Part shown: positions 1 through 8,103 of the stretch, piece after piece
Layout of the letters: the number at the start of each line of letters is the position of its first letter
How positions within the stretch are numbered: the stretch's first letter is position 1
DNA from: Candidatus Solibacter usitatus
GTDB taxonomy: Bacteria > Acidobacteriota > Terriglobia > Bryobacterales > Bryobacteraceae
DNA: 47,214 bases
Direction: 5' to 3'
Assembly (NCBI GenBank): GCA_016191645.1
Contig: JACPVQ010000127.1
Coordinates: 1-47,214 of the forward strand
Made by a program: the position numbers and the translations under genes
Notes under the pieces: generated by a model
What the model was told of the DNA's origin: nothing
The model's input: the letters and a program-made list of their open reading frames with translations, nothing else
The model's database searches: none

Positions 1-1820
1 GTCTTCTTCACTGACCAATTGTTTTCCACGAAGCGTATCGCGAGGTAGTCGAGCACTTGCTGATTGCTCGGCTGCTCGCCCATCTTGCCGAAATTATCGA
101 CGGTGGCCACAATGCCGCGTCCAAACAGATGCATCCAAATACGATTCGCCATGACGCGGGCGGTGAGCGGATTTTCGGGCCGCGCCATCCACTTAGCCAA
201 TTGCAGCCGGCCGCTTTCCTTCTGTCCAATGTCGAAACCCTTATCTCCGGGCCGGCTCACCACTTGCACAAAACCGCGCGGGACTAATCGCCCCAACTCT
301 TTCACATCACCCTTGACGTGAATCTCGACGTCTTCCGCTTTGCCCTCGCGAGCGCCCATCGCTAAATCCTTCGGCAGAGGGAATTTGTCCATCTCGCTGA
401 GCAACCTTCCGACTTCGGCGCGCAGCCGCTGTTGGACCGCCACCTGTTGTCCCGCCGGAGGAACAACGCCCTTGTTCTTTTTCGCGCCGCCTTTTTTCAA
501 CATCGCGGCAAGAGCGGGGCTCTTTCCTTCGCGGGCGGCGTCCAATTCTTTCACCAGGCTGTTCCATTCCGCGATTTTTTCGGGATCCTGAATCCAGGCC
601 TTCTTGCGGTCCTCGTCCGCCATGCTGAGCTTCGCCAGCAGGTTGATGTCGAAGTAGCTGACGTTATCGCGCGGACGGCGGCGCAATCCGCTGAGCATCT
701 CCGTGCTGCGGAAAATACCGGCCATCGCGTAGTAGTCCGCCGTCGGAATCGGGTCGAACTTGTGATCGTGACAGCGTGCGCATCCAACGGTGATGCCCAG
801 GAAAACTTTGCTCGTGGCGTGAATCTGTTCGTCGATGACGTCCATGCGGAATACAGCCGGGTTCTGCTCGATCAGATCGTGCGAACCCAGAGAAAGAAAC
901 GCGCTGCCAATCAATTGTTCATTACGCTGCGCGTCGTTCTCCGCGGGCAGAAGGTCGCCGGCGATCTGCTCCATAATGAATTGCGCATACGATTTATCCT
1001 TATTGAAGCTATCGATCACGTAATCGCGATAGCGCCACGCGAACGGCATGGCGTAGTTGCGGCCGCGACCCACCGATTCGGCATAACGCGCAACATCCAT
1101 CCAGTGACGGCCCCAGCGCTCGCCATATCGTTCGGAAGCCAGCAGGCGGTCCACTACGCGGGCATAAGCATCGGGCCGTTTGTCGCTCTGAAACGCGGCG
1201 ATCTCTTCCGGAGTGGGAGGCAGACCGGTCAGGTCCATCGACACGCGGCGCAGTAATGTTTGTTTGTCGGCATCGGCCGCCGGAGTGAGACCCTTCCGCT
1301 CCATCGCCGCCATCAGCAGCATATCCACCGGCTGATTGGACCACTTTGTATTTTTCAGCTTCGGCATCGCAGGTTTGGAAGGAGACTGGAAGGCCCAATA
1401 CTTGCGCCCCTTCTCAATGTCAACCGTTACTTCTTTCCACTCGCCGGCTTTGCCATCGCGCGGATCGGGCGCGCCCATCGCAATCCATTTTTCAAAATCG
1501 GCAATTACAGCATCGGGCAGTTTGCCCGTGGGAGGCATGCGACGCCCTTCATGCCGGATTGCCGCCAGAAGCGTTCCTTCATTGATCTTCCCCGGTACAA
1601 CCGCTGGACCATTCGCGCCGCCCTTGCGGATTGCGGTTCTCGTGTCCAGAAAAAATCCGCCCATCGCGGTCTTCGACCCGCCGCCATGACAGACATAGCA
1701 GTTCTTGGCCAGCACGGGCCGGATCTTCGATTCGAAGAACTCCAACTGATCGGCGGTGGGCTTTTCCTGCGCCTGCAGCAACAGGCTTCCTATGAATACA
1801 CTTAGAGCGATGGGTCGCAT
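1..1820 (-). CDS. Planctomycete-type cytochrome c, DUF1549/DUF1553 protein (3' end outside window)
   Basis: Translating the minus strand from an ATG at 1820 gives an open frame of about 606 codons that runs off the left edge. It has a short signal peptide (MRPIALSVFIGSLLLQAQ), then a haem-binding CYVCHGGG motif typical of the PSCyt1 domain with a MPPTGKL-like distal segment. A DUF1549 domain follows (LRRVSMDLTGLPPTPEE, GERWGRHWMDVARYA, a second CARCHDHKFDPI motif), and then the start of DUF1553 (NPLTARVMANRIWMHLFGRG). Such proteins are secreted and abundant in Planctomycetes and Solibacter-like Acidobacteria, often beside sulfatases. Their reaction is unproven; a role in redox-linked polymer degradation is inferred. 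It is divergent from blaI, with 135 bp between the starts. The C-terminus is not visible. Confidence 0.9.
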   Translation of the reverse strand, partial: MRPIALSVFIGSLLLQAQEKPTADQLEFFESKIRPVLAKNCYVCHGGGSKTAMGGFFLDTRTAIRKGGANGPAVVPGKINEGTLLAAIRHEGRRMPPTGKLPDAVIADFEKWIAMGAPDPRDGKAGEWKEVTVDIEKGRKYWAFQSPSKPAMPKLKNTKWSNQPVDMLLMAAMERKGLTPAADADKQTLLRRVSMDLTGLPPTPEEIAAFQSDKRPDAYARVVDRLLASERYGERWGRHWMDVARYAESVGRGRNYAMPFAWRYRDYVIDSFNKDKSYAQFIMEQIAGDLLPAENDAQRNEQLIGSAFLSLGSHDLIEQNPAVFRMDVIDEQIHATSKVFLGITVGCARCHDHKFDPIPTADYYAMAGIFRSTEMLSGLRRRPRDNVSYFDINLLAKLSMADEDRKKAWIQDPEKIAEWNSLVKELDAAREGKSPALAAMLKKGGAKKNKGVVPPAGQQVAVQQRLRAEVGRLLSEMDKFPLPKDLAMGAREGKAEDVEIHVKGDVKELGRLVPRGFVQVVSRPGDKGFDIGQKESGRLQLAKWMARPENPLTARVMANRIWMHLFGRGIVATVDNFGKMGEQPSNQQVLDYLAIRFVENNWSVKK

Positions 1821-1887
1821 GACAGTTTATATATCACAGTTCTTGGTGGAAAGTTTCGGTGTCGCGTCAAACATTTTGAAATCTCGC

Positions 1888-1924
1888 TTGACAAACTCAT
1901 TCGGAGGTGCTAATTTTATAGCAC
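1888..1924 (+). promoter_or_regulatory. sigma70-like promoter with overlapping BlaI-type operator dyad
   Basis: TTGACA (1888-1893) is followed after exactly 17 bp by TAATTT (1911-1916), a good -35/-10 pair for the blaI-blaR1 operon. A perfect inverted repeat, GTGCTA-N6-TAGCAC (1907-1924), covers the -10 box, where a repressor would block RNA polymerase. BlaI/MecI repressors are known to bind such dyads in their own promoters, so autoregulation is the natural inference. The promoter also lies between divergent genes and could affect the cytochrome gene. Confidence 0.6.
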
Positions 1925-1955
1925 ATGCTAAAAAACCAGCACCGGAGAGTACGCA

Positions 1956-2336
1956 GTGGCGCTAGATAAACTCAGTCGCAGGGAACGCCAGATTATGGAA
2001 ATCCTCTACCAGTTGGGGAAGGCCTCCACAGCTACAGTAAGAGACTCCATGGACGACCCGCCAAGTTACTCGGCGGTGCGGGCGATGTTGCGAATTCTGG
2101 AAGAAAAGGGACATGTCCGGCACGAGACGGTGGGGCTCACCTACTTTTTCCTGCCGGTGGTGAGTCATGAGAAGGCAAAACGTTCCGCCGTAAAGAGTTT
2201 GTTGGAGACGTTCTTCACCGATTCGCCGGATCAGGTGGTTGCCGCATTACTGGATGTTTCCTCGCGCAAGTTGACGCGAGCCGAGTTGGACCGCATGAGT
2301 CAAATGATTGAGAATGCCAAGAAGGAGGGCAAGTAG
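1956..2336 (+). CDS. blaI: BlaI/MecI/CopY-family transcriptional repressor
   Basis: 126-residue winged-helix protein, the usual length for BlaI/MecI. The N-terminal half carries the recognisable DNA-binding core (LSRRERQIMEILYQLGKAST, then YSAVRAMLRILEEKGHV) and the C-terminal half is the helical dimerisation region with a late LTRAELDRMSQMI segment. The start is GTG at 1956 with GGAGAG six bases upstream. The stop codon abuts the ATG of the following blaR1-like gene with no spacer, so the two are translated together. In this family the partner membrane protease triggers cleavage of the repressor. A promoter/operator dyad lies just upstream. The inducer is unknown; beta-lactams should not be assumed in Acidobacteria, where such pairs are numerous. 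Confidence 0.92.
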   Translation: MALDKLSRRERQIMEILYQLGKASTATVRDSMDDPPSYSAVRAMLRILEEKGHVRHETVGLTYFFLPVVSHEKAKRSAVKSLLETFFTDSPDQVVAALLDVSSRKLTRAELDRMSQMIENAKKEGK

Positions 2337-4973
2337 ATGTTGTCGACCAATTTTGCGCCATGGACAGGATTCCTGGTGAGTATTGCCTGGAAGAGCGTAG
2401 CCGTTCTGGCGGCCGCCTGGTTGGTATCGTTGCTGCTGCGGAAAAGTTCCGCCGCCGCCCGGCATACTGTCTGGACAGCCGCGTTTGCAGGGCTGCTGGC
2501 GCTGCCGCTTCTATCTATTTCCTTACCGTCTTTCGATGTGCCGGTGGCAACCATTCTCACGACGCCTGATTTCTCAACCACGGCAAGCAGCGCAACACAG
2601 AAAAATCTTGCGGGCGGCATTTCCATGCGGCAAGCGCAATCAATTGCATGGGAGACGACGTTCAACAAACTTCCTTGGCGCACCGCCATCCTCTTCCTAT
2701 GGGTTGGCGGCGTGCTTTTGGCGTTGCTTCGGATGACCGCCGCATGGGTGCGATTGGTAGGCATTCGCCGCGCCGCGACTCCTCTCGCAGACTCCTCTTT
2801 GTTCATCCTCAAACGCGCGCTCGACATTCGCCATGAAGTAGATGTTTTGGAAACGGCCGCCGGAAGCATGCCGCTTACGTTCGGAGTGATGCGCCCCGCC
2901 GTGCTGATGCCCGCCGATTGCAAGGAATGGGATGCCGAACGGCGCAGGGTGGTTTTGCTGCACGAACTGGCGCACGTCCGCCGCGGAGATGCGGCCACGC
3001 ATCTGATGGGCCGCCTGGCGCTGAGCGTTTATTGGTGGAATCCGCTGGCATGGTTTGCGTGGAGCCAATTCCTAAAAGAACGGGAATGCGCAACGGACGA
3101 CTTAGTCCTTGCGGCAGGCGCAGGCGCGTCCGATTACGCCGGACACTTGTTGGGCATCGCCCGCACCATGCAATCGCCGGGCGGGATTGGTTGGGCCGCC
3201 ATCGCCATGGCTCGACAATCGCAACTCGAAGGCAGGCTGCGGGCGATTCTGGATGGGCATCGTAATCGCGGTGCTCTCGGGCGTGGAACGCTGGTGATCG
3301 CTGGGCTGGCGGCGATCAGTCTCATCGCGCCGCTGGCTGCACTGCAAGCGCAGAGCGAAGATCCGAAACTGGTGGTCAACGTCGAGGAGACCATTCGTGA
3401 AGCGGCGGCGCAAAAGAATCACGAGATTCTGGAGAAGGCTGCGCGGAACGCCGCATCGCTGCGGGACTACGATGCCGCGCGCAAACTGTTGGATGCCGCG
3501 CTGATGGTTTCCCCGGATGATTCCGTGACCACGGGGCGGTTGTTGTTGAAGCTTGGCGCGCTGGAGAAGAAGCGCGACCGGTATTCCGACGCGGCCGGAT
3601 TCTTTGAACGGGCGCTTCCCTTGTTGGGCAACAAGCCGGAAGCGGTGCAAGCGCTGACAGGCCTTGGTGTAGCAGCGATGGCGAAGAAAGAGAATGGCAA
3701 GGCTGAGGAGTACTTTCTGAAGGCGCAAACCATCGATCCGGCAAAGGCCGCCGTCGCCAAGATGTGGCTCGGCGTGATGAAACTTCAGACTAATCAGACC
3801 GCCGAATCCGAATCGTTCTTTAAGAGCGCGCTTGCGGTGCAGGATGCGGACTCTCCGGAAACGGCGACCACGATGGAACTCTATGCGCGCCTGCTGAACC
3901 TGGAGAATCGCAAGGAAGAGGCGGATGCGATGCGGGAACGGGCGGCGCAAATTCGCAAGGAAATCGGCGCTCGTCCACTTCCATCAACGAACAAGATTGC
4001 GAGCACGGCGGTGCGCATCGGCGCAGGAGTCACTCCCCCGAAACTGACTTTCAAGGTGGAACCGAAATATACCGAAGAGGCACGAATCGCCAAATATCAG
4101 GGCACGTGTCTTCTGTCGGTGGAGATTGGCGTGGATGGTTTGGCGCACGATCCGCGCATCATTCGCGGCTTGGGCCTCGGCTTGGACGATCACGCCATCG
4201 ACGCAATCAAGCAATGGAAATTCCAGCCCGGCATGAAGGACGGCGTCCCGGTTCGCGTGGCGGCAACCATCGAGGTGAAAGCACTCACCTTCGACGTATT
4301 CGGCACGGTGGTCGATTGGCGTTCTTCCGTCATTCGCGACGGGAAGGCGCTATCCAAAGCGAAGAAGATCGATGTGGACTGGGCGAAGTTCGCCGATGCA
4401 TGGCGCGGCGGCTACGGGCCGTCCATGGATAAGGTGCGCAAGGGCGAACTGCCGTGGACTCGCATTGACGATCTGCATCACATGGTGCTCGATCGTCTCT
4501 TGGTGGAGTTTCGCATCAACGGCCTTACGGAAGAAGAGAAGGATCATCTCAATCGCGTCTGGCACCGTTTGGACCCGTGGCCTGATGCCGTCGCCGGATT
4601 GACCCGCCTCAAGCGCAAGTATTTGATCGCCACGTTATCGAACGGAAATACGTCGCTGTTGGCGAACATGGCGAAGTACGGGAAGTTGCCGTGGGATGTC
4701 GTGCTTTCGGCGGAGATGGCGCGCCACTACAAGCCCGATCGCGAGGTCTACCTGATGGCTGCGGATTACTTGGGTGCGAAGCCATCCGAGGTGATGATGG
4801 TGGCCGCGCACAAAAACGATCTGCATGCCGCCCGCCGCGCCGGATTGAAGACCGCGTTTGTCCCGCGCCCAATGGAACACGGGCTTGGAGGCAAGGCGGA
4901 CGTCACGTCCGACCCGGAATTCGACGTGACGGCGAAAGATTTCCTGGATCTCGCGGCGGAGCTCGGCGCATAA
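2337..4973 (+). CDS. BlaR1-like M56 metallopeptidase with TPR and TonB C-terminal domains, fused in frame to a HAD type II dehalogenase
   Basis: 878 residues. Residues 1-340 are a BlaR1/MecR1-like membrane protease: hydrophobic segments near 12-34, 44-58 and 116-135, the zinc motif HELAH (209-213), the WWNPLAWF segment and a further membrane helix near 316-336. Residues 370-545 are TPR-like, and 565-647 are a TonB C-terminal domain (VEPKYTEEAR, AIKQWKFQP). M56-TPR-TonB proteins are common in Acidobacteria and should stop about here. Instead the frame continues without linker into a complete haloacid dehalogenase-like domain (647-878) with nucleophile D653 in FDVFGT, a SNG motif, HYKPD and a VAAHKNDL motif. 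A GTG at 4275 would be a normal start for a separate 232-residue HAD protein. The gene is coupled to blaI with no spacer. The M56-TonB part is a likely signalling protease; the fusion may be real or an assembly join. Confidence 0.85.
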   Translation: MLSTNFAPWTGFLVSIAWKSVAVLAAAWLVSLLLRKSSAAARHTVWTAAFAGLLALPLLSISLPSFDVPVATILTTPDFSTTASSATQKNLAGGISMRQAQSIAWETTFNKLPWRTAILFLWVGGVLLALLRMTAAWVRLVGIRRAATPLADSSLFILKRALDIRHEVDVLETAAGSMPLTFGVMRPAVLMPADCKEWDAERRRVVLLHELAHVRRGDAATHLMGRLALSVYWWNPLAWFAWSQFLKERECATDDLVLAAGAGASDYAGHLLGIARTMQSPGGIGWAAIAMARQSQLEGRLRAILDGHRNRGALGRGTLVIAGLAAISLIAPLAALQAQSEDPKLVVNVEETIREAAAQKNHEILEKAARNAASLRDYDAARKLLDAALMVSPDDSVTTGRLLLKLGALEKKRDRYSDAAGFFERALPLLGNKPEAVQALTGLGVAAMAKKENGKAEEYFLKAQTIDPAKAAVAKMWLGVMKLQTNQTAESESFFKSALAVQDADSPETATTMELYARLLNLENRKEEADAMRERAAQIRKEIGARPLPSTNKIASTAVRIGAGVTPPKLTFKVEPKYTEEARIAKYQGTCLLSVEIGVDGLAHDPRIIRGLGLGLDDHAIDAIKQWKFQPGMKDGVPVRVAATIEVKALTFDVFGTVVDWRSSVIRDGKALSKAKKIDVDWAKFADAWRGGYGPSMDKVRKGELPWTRIDDLHHMVLDRLLVEFRINGLTEEEKDHLNRVWHRLDPWPDAVAGLTRLKRKYLIATLSNGNTSLLANMAKYGKLPWDVVLSAEMARHYKPDREVYLMAADYLGAKPSEVMMVAAHKNDLHAARRAGLKTAFVPRPMEHGLGGKADVTSDPEFDVTAKDFLDLAAELGA
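4275..4973 (+). other. HAD-family haloacid dehalogenase type II module inside the fusion
   Basis: This is the 3' segment of the preceding gene, listed separately because it equals a whole type II dehalogenase by length (232 residues from GTG 4275). Catalytic aspartate D653 (fusion numbering), the Ser-Asn-Gly motif, a Lys in HYKPD and the C-terminal VAAHKNDLHAARRAG segment are all present, so the enzyme core is intact. Members hydrolyse 2-haloacids or related small substrates in the cytoplasm. In the M56-TonB architecture the TonB domain would lie in the periplasm, so a C-terminal HAD would be misplaced unless translated independently. No good Shine-Dalgarno is visible before GTG 4275. Confidence 0.6.
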
Positions 4974-4986
4974 GGCACTGCGGCTG

Positions 4987-5045
4987 TGTGTGGCGCCAGG
5001 TCTCCAGACCATCGATGTGTGGCAATCTTCAGATCTGTCCCCACA
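4987..5045. repeat. palindromic intergenic repeat, degenerate short copy
   Basis: Between the fusion gene and the sulfatase, which converge, lies a degenerate copy of the repeat family also seen at 12759, 34282 and 47170. It starts TGTGTGGCGCC, contains one GGTCTCCAGACC-type unit and an AGATCTG remnant, and ends in CCCCACACA. The central region of the long copies is missing. The element could fold back as a transcript and sits where a bidirectional terminator would be expected. Confidence 0.65.
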
Positions 5046-5119
5046 CAAACTCGGGAAGTGTCCAAACTCGAGTCTGCGAAGCGGCCGTCGCTGGTGGGTT
5101 TTCGACCGTGCGGCGGGCC

Positions 5120-6445
5120 CTATGGGCGAAAGCCGCGCAGACGTGACGCCTCAACATCGTGCTCCCAGGCCGCGAGCTTCTTCCGCAATTCCGCCGCGCG
5201 TTCCGGTTCGCGCGAGAGCAAGTTAACCTTCTCGCCGCCGTCCGCCGCCAGATTGTGCAACTCCTCGACGCCGTTGTCGACAACCAACTTCCAATCGCCG
5301 TCGCGTACTGCTTTTCTGCGATTCTTTTCGCGCTTGTAGCGCCAGAACACCGTTCGCGCAAACGGCTCCTGCGCGCCGGTCAGAACCGGCATCAAGTCGA
5401 CGCCGTCCAAACGCCGGGCGGCGCGAATGCCGGCACCTGCCAGCAAGGTCGGCATCAGATCCATCGACAACACAACTTGTGGCGATACCGCCGGCTTGAT
5501 ATGTCCAGGCCATTGCATCATCCCGGGCACACGAATGCCGCCTTCCCACGTGGACCCTTTACGGCCGCGCAGCGATCCGTTATTGCCGTTCGGATCGCCG
5601 CCATTGTCGCTGAGAAATACCACGATCGTATTTTCCTCCTGCCCCATCGCGCGCAGTTGATCCAGAATCGCGCCCACGCGCGCGTCGACGCGCTCCACCA
5701 TCTTCGCGTACACGCCGCGCACGCCTTGCTGTACCTTCGCAGAGCCCGTCGTCGCATCGAAACCATCGGGATCCTGAATCGGCGTGTGCGGAGCATTGAA
5801 AGGAACGTAGAGAAAAAACGGTTTGTCCTTGCGGCGCTTCAGCCATGCCACGGCTTCCCCGGCGATGAGGTCCGTGAGATAGCCCTTGGCTTCCAGCGGC
5901 TTTTCGTTGCGATACAACACCAGCGCGCCGTTGTCCTCACGATGCGTGAAGTAGTCCGCATTCCCGCCGAGAATGCCGAAGTATTCGTCGAACCCGTGGC
6001 GGCGCGGTTGGTGCTTCGCCAGATAGCCCAAGTGCCATTTGCCGAAACACGCGGTGTCGTAACCGTGCTGCCGGAACAGCCGGGGCATCGTCGTTTCCGA
6101 TGCGGGCAATCCCAACTCGCCTTTTTTCTGCAGCCAGATTGCTTCGTCGTAGCGTCCGACGTTGCCGACTCCAATGGCGCACTCCAGGCCGCCGACGCGC
6201 TGCTGGTATCGGCCCGTCATCAGAGCGGTCCTTGTGGGCGAACACTCCGGACCGTTGGAGTAGCATTGCGTAAAGCGCACGCCGCGCGCGCCGATGCTAT
6301 CGATATGCGGGGTGCGGATGTCTTTCGCTCCAAACGAAGAGAGATCGCCGGAACCGAGATCGTCGGCTAGCAGGAGGATCACATTGGGCCGCCGCGGAGA
6401 TGCGGCGGATGCGGTGATCGATGCGAAAAAAGTTCTGCGGGTCAT
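5120..6445 (-). CDS. arylsulfatase-family sulfatase, secreted
   Basis: 441 residues. The N-terminus MTRRTFFASITASAA resembles a short Tat/Sec export signal. The metal-binding DD (28-29, LLADDLGSGD), the formylglycine signature C68-S-P-T-R with following TALMTGRYQ, the FGKWHLG block and the C-terminal FLSDNGGDP motif mark a type I sulfatase. The cysteine would be oxidised to formylglycine by a separate maturase not present here. The substrate is a sulfate ester, probably on a polysaccharide, but cannot be told from sequence alone. Its start is 16 bp after the stop of the upstream glycosyltransferase on the same strand, so they are likely one operon. It also fits functionally with the DUF1553 cytochrome and the GH95 fucosidase in this window. 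Confidence 0.93.
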   Translation of the reverse strand: MTRRTFFASITASAASPRRPNVILLLADDLGSGDLSSFGAKDIRTPHIDSIGARGVRFTQCYSNGPECSPTRTALMTGRYQQRVGGLECAIGVGNVGRYDEAIWLQKKGELGLPASETTMPRLFRQHGYDTACFGKWHLGYLAKHQPRRHGFDEYFGILGGNADYFTHREDNGALVLYRNEKPLEAKGYLTDLIAGEAVAWLKRRKDKPFFLYVPFNAPHTPIQDPDGFDATTGSAKVQQGVRGVYAKMVERVDARVGAILDQLRAMGQEENTIVVFLSDNGGDPNGNNGSLRGRKGSTWEGGIRVPGMMQWPGHIKPAVSPQVVLSMDLMPTLLAGAGIRAARRLDGVDLMPVLTGAQEPFARTVFWRYKREKNRRKAVRDGDWKLVVDNGVEELHNLAADGGEKVNLLSREPERAAELRKKLAAWEHDVEASRLRGFRP

Positions 6446-6461
6446 GCGCGGTGAGACGATT

Positions 6462-7820
6462 CTACACCGGGTAGGTATGCTCCGTCTTCAGCCATACCAG
6501 CGGGCGGGCCCGCAGTCGCGCCCACGCATAACGGCGCAGCGCTCCCAACGTCGCGCGGAAGTTGATGTAGTTGGCGAGGATTGCCCGCACCGGCACGCCC
6601 GCCGCGAAGCGCCATCCGTAGACTCGCGCCGAACAGCACGCCCGCACAGCCAGATGCAGCACCTGAATCGCCGATGTCGAACCCAGTAACAGGACTGACG
6701 GCACATCGGCGGCCAGACTGCTCATTCCCCACACGTGTCCCGTGCAGCGCGACCATCCCAGCGTCGCCAGTCCGTACAGAAACAGCAGCGAGGTAACCAT
6801 GCTCACAGGATTGCCAATAAGCCCCTTGCGGTCGCGCCACAACCAGTACTTGGTGCCCATGCCGCCGCGCCACCCGTGCCGCTCCCAACTCTGCAACGCA
6901 ATTCCGGTCACCCAACGCGTCCGCTGCTTGATGGCTGCCCCTACGCTCTGCGGAAAGTACTCCCGTGTGGCCATCAACTCATGGCCCTCGAACCGCAGGG
7001 GTACAAAGATCTGCGGGCATCCCAAAAAGTGCAGGCGCAGTCCGTTCTCGTAATCTTCGGTCAGGCACTCGGGATCGAAAACGTGTCCTCCGCGGGTTGC
7101 GAACTGATCCAGCGCCCACCGCGCATAACCCGTGCCCACTCCATTCGAGGGAATAAAGCCGCCCAGAATCTGCCGTCCCGACATGTCTTTGGTTTGAAAC
7201 TCCGCGAACTCATCGCAGTAAATCCCATGCGTCCACATCGACATGGGAGTCGCCAACGGAAGCACGGGAACCTGCACCATGTCGTACGCGTTCGAATGAT
7301 AGTTGATCCAATGCAGCGCGTGCGGGTGAATGACATCTTCCGCATCATGCGTGAGAATCACTTCGAAGCGCCTGCCCTCCCAAGCTTCGCACGCGGTCAT
7401 GGTTTGAAAAGCGCGGTTGAGGCAATCCGCCTTCGACGTGGGGCCTGGATGGCGGCACACAGAGACATGAACATTCCTGTGCCTTGCCTCCAATTCCCGG
7501 GCGCCCATCAGGGTTGGCCCGTCATTTGGGTAGACTCCGAGAAAAAAATCATACAAAGGATAGGTGATGCGGGCGATATTGTGATCCACCATCTGCCGGA
7601 TCACGGCATGCTCGTGCCAAAGTGGAACAAGAATGGCAATCCGTTTCGGCGGCGCGGCCATTACGGCATCCTCGTCCTGAAGCGCCCGTTCCTTCAGCCA
7701 GGTACAGAGGCAGATAGCATCAATAAATAGATCGTCAAGCCCGCTGAGTAGTATCCATACCCCTAACGGTACTATCAGGGCACGGGCCCACATGTCGAGC
7801 TGAGGTATCCAAGAGTCCAC
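6462..7820 (-). CDS. membrane family 2 glycosyltransferase, NfrB/phage N4 adsorption protein B-like
   Basis: 452 residues. An N-terminal membrane segment (about 13-40) precedes a GT-A domain with PLWHEHAVI, the catalytic acidic cluster HDAEDVIHP (D159, E161, D162), TEDYENGLRL (E255, D256) and the processive-type QRTRW motif (299-303). Further membrane helices follow near 325-350 and 365-385. This arrangement matches the glycosyltransferase half of NfrB, which makes a surface polysaccharide and is activated by cyclic di-GMP in E. coli. No separate c-di-GMP-binding domain is evident here. The start is GTG at 7820 without a clear ribosome binding site; ATG at 7793 is possible. It is followed by the sulfatase on the same strand. 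Confidence 0.8.
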   Translation of the reverse strand: MDSWIPQLDMWARALIVPLGVWILLSGLDDLFIDAICLCTWLKERALQDEDAVMAAPPKRIAILVPLWHEHAVIRQMVDHNIARITYPLYDFFLGVYPNDGPTLMGARELEARHRNVHVSVCRHPGPTSKADCLNRAFQTMTACEAWEGRRFEVILTHDAEDVIHPHALHWINYHSNAYDMVQVPVLPLATPMSMWTHGIYCDEFAEFQTKDMSGRQILGGFIPSNGVGTGYARWALDQFATRGGHVFDPECLTEDYENGLRLHFLGCPQIFVPLRFEGHELMATREYFPQSVGAAIKQRTRWVTGIALQSWERHGWRGGMGTKYWLWRDRKGLIGNPVSMVTSLLFLYGLATLGWSRCTGHVWGMSSLAADVPSVLLLGSTSAIQVLHLAVRACCSARVYGWRFAAGVPVRAILANYINFRATLGALRRYAWARLRARPLVWLKTEHTYPV

Positions 7821-8041
7821 CTAGTGAATTAGTGCAAGCCGGGCGAGAAACTTCTCTCGAAAGACGAAGTTTGGCACGCAGTTTGCTCTTAGAAAGGCAA
7901 CATGTTTCCTCAAGCCGGAAAACAGGTAAGAATCGAGCACAACCTACCCAATGGGCTGGTAAAAATTTCCTCTCCAGGCAACTCTTACACCCCCGGCGCA
8001 ATCCATCGCACACTCCGTGGTTTCTCTCCCATGGGCAATTC

Positions 8042-8077
8042 CACTGGCAGCGGCACTTAGGCGAGCCGTTGCCAGTG
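8042..8077 (-). terminator. strong hairpin, possible terminator of the Oar-like receptor gene
   Basis: Two 13-base arms (8042-8054 and 8065-8077, beginning CACTGGCA and ending TGCCAGTG) pair with one mismatch around a 10-base loop. The hairpin lies 27 bases beyond the stop of the receptor gene on the minus strand. No run of T follows in that direction, so intrinsic termination is uncertain and it may only protect the transcript end. The rest of the 283-base gap (7821-8103) shows only a small CGAGA/TCTCG hairpin near 7851 and no gene I can support. Confidence 0.4.
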
Positions 8078-8103
8078 ATGCACCTGATGCTTTTTCATAG
8101 AAT

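Noticed and set aside
5159..6370. 403-codon open frame on the plus strand opposite the sulfatase
   Set aside because: Antisense shadow; the minus strand has a full sulfatase with all active-site motifs.
7821..8041. Possible riboswitch in the leader of the glycosyltransferase gene
   Set aside because: Only a small hairpin is visible and no known riboswitch core could be matched by eye.
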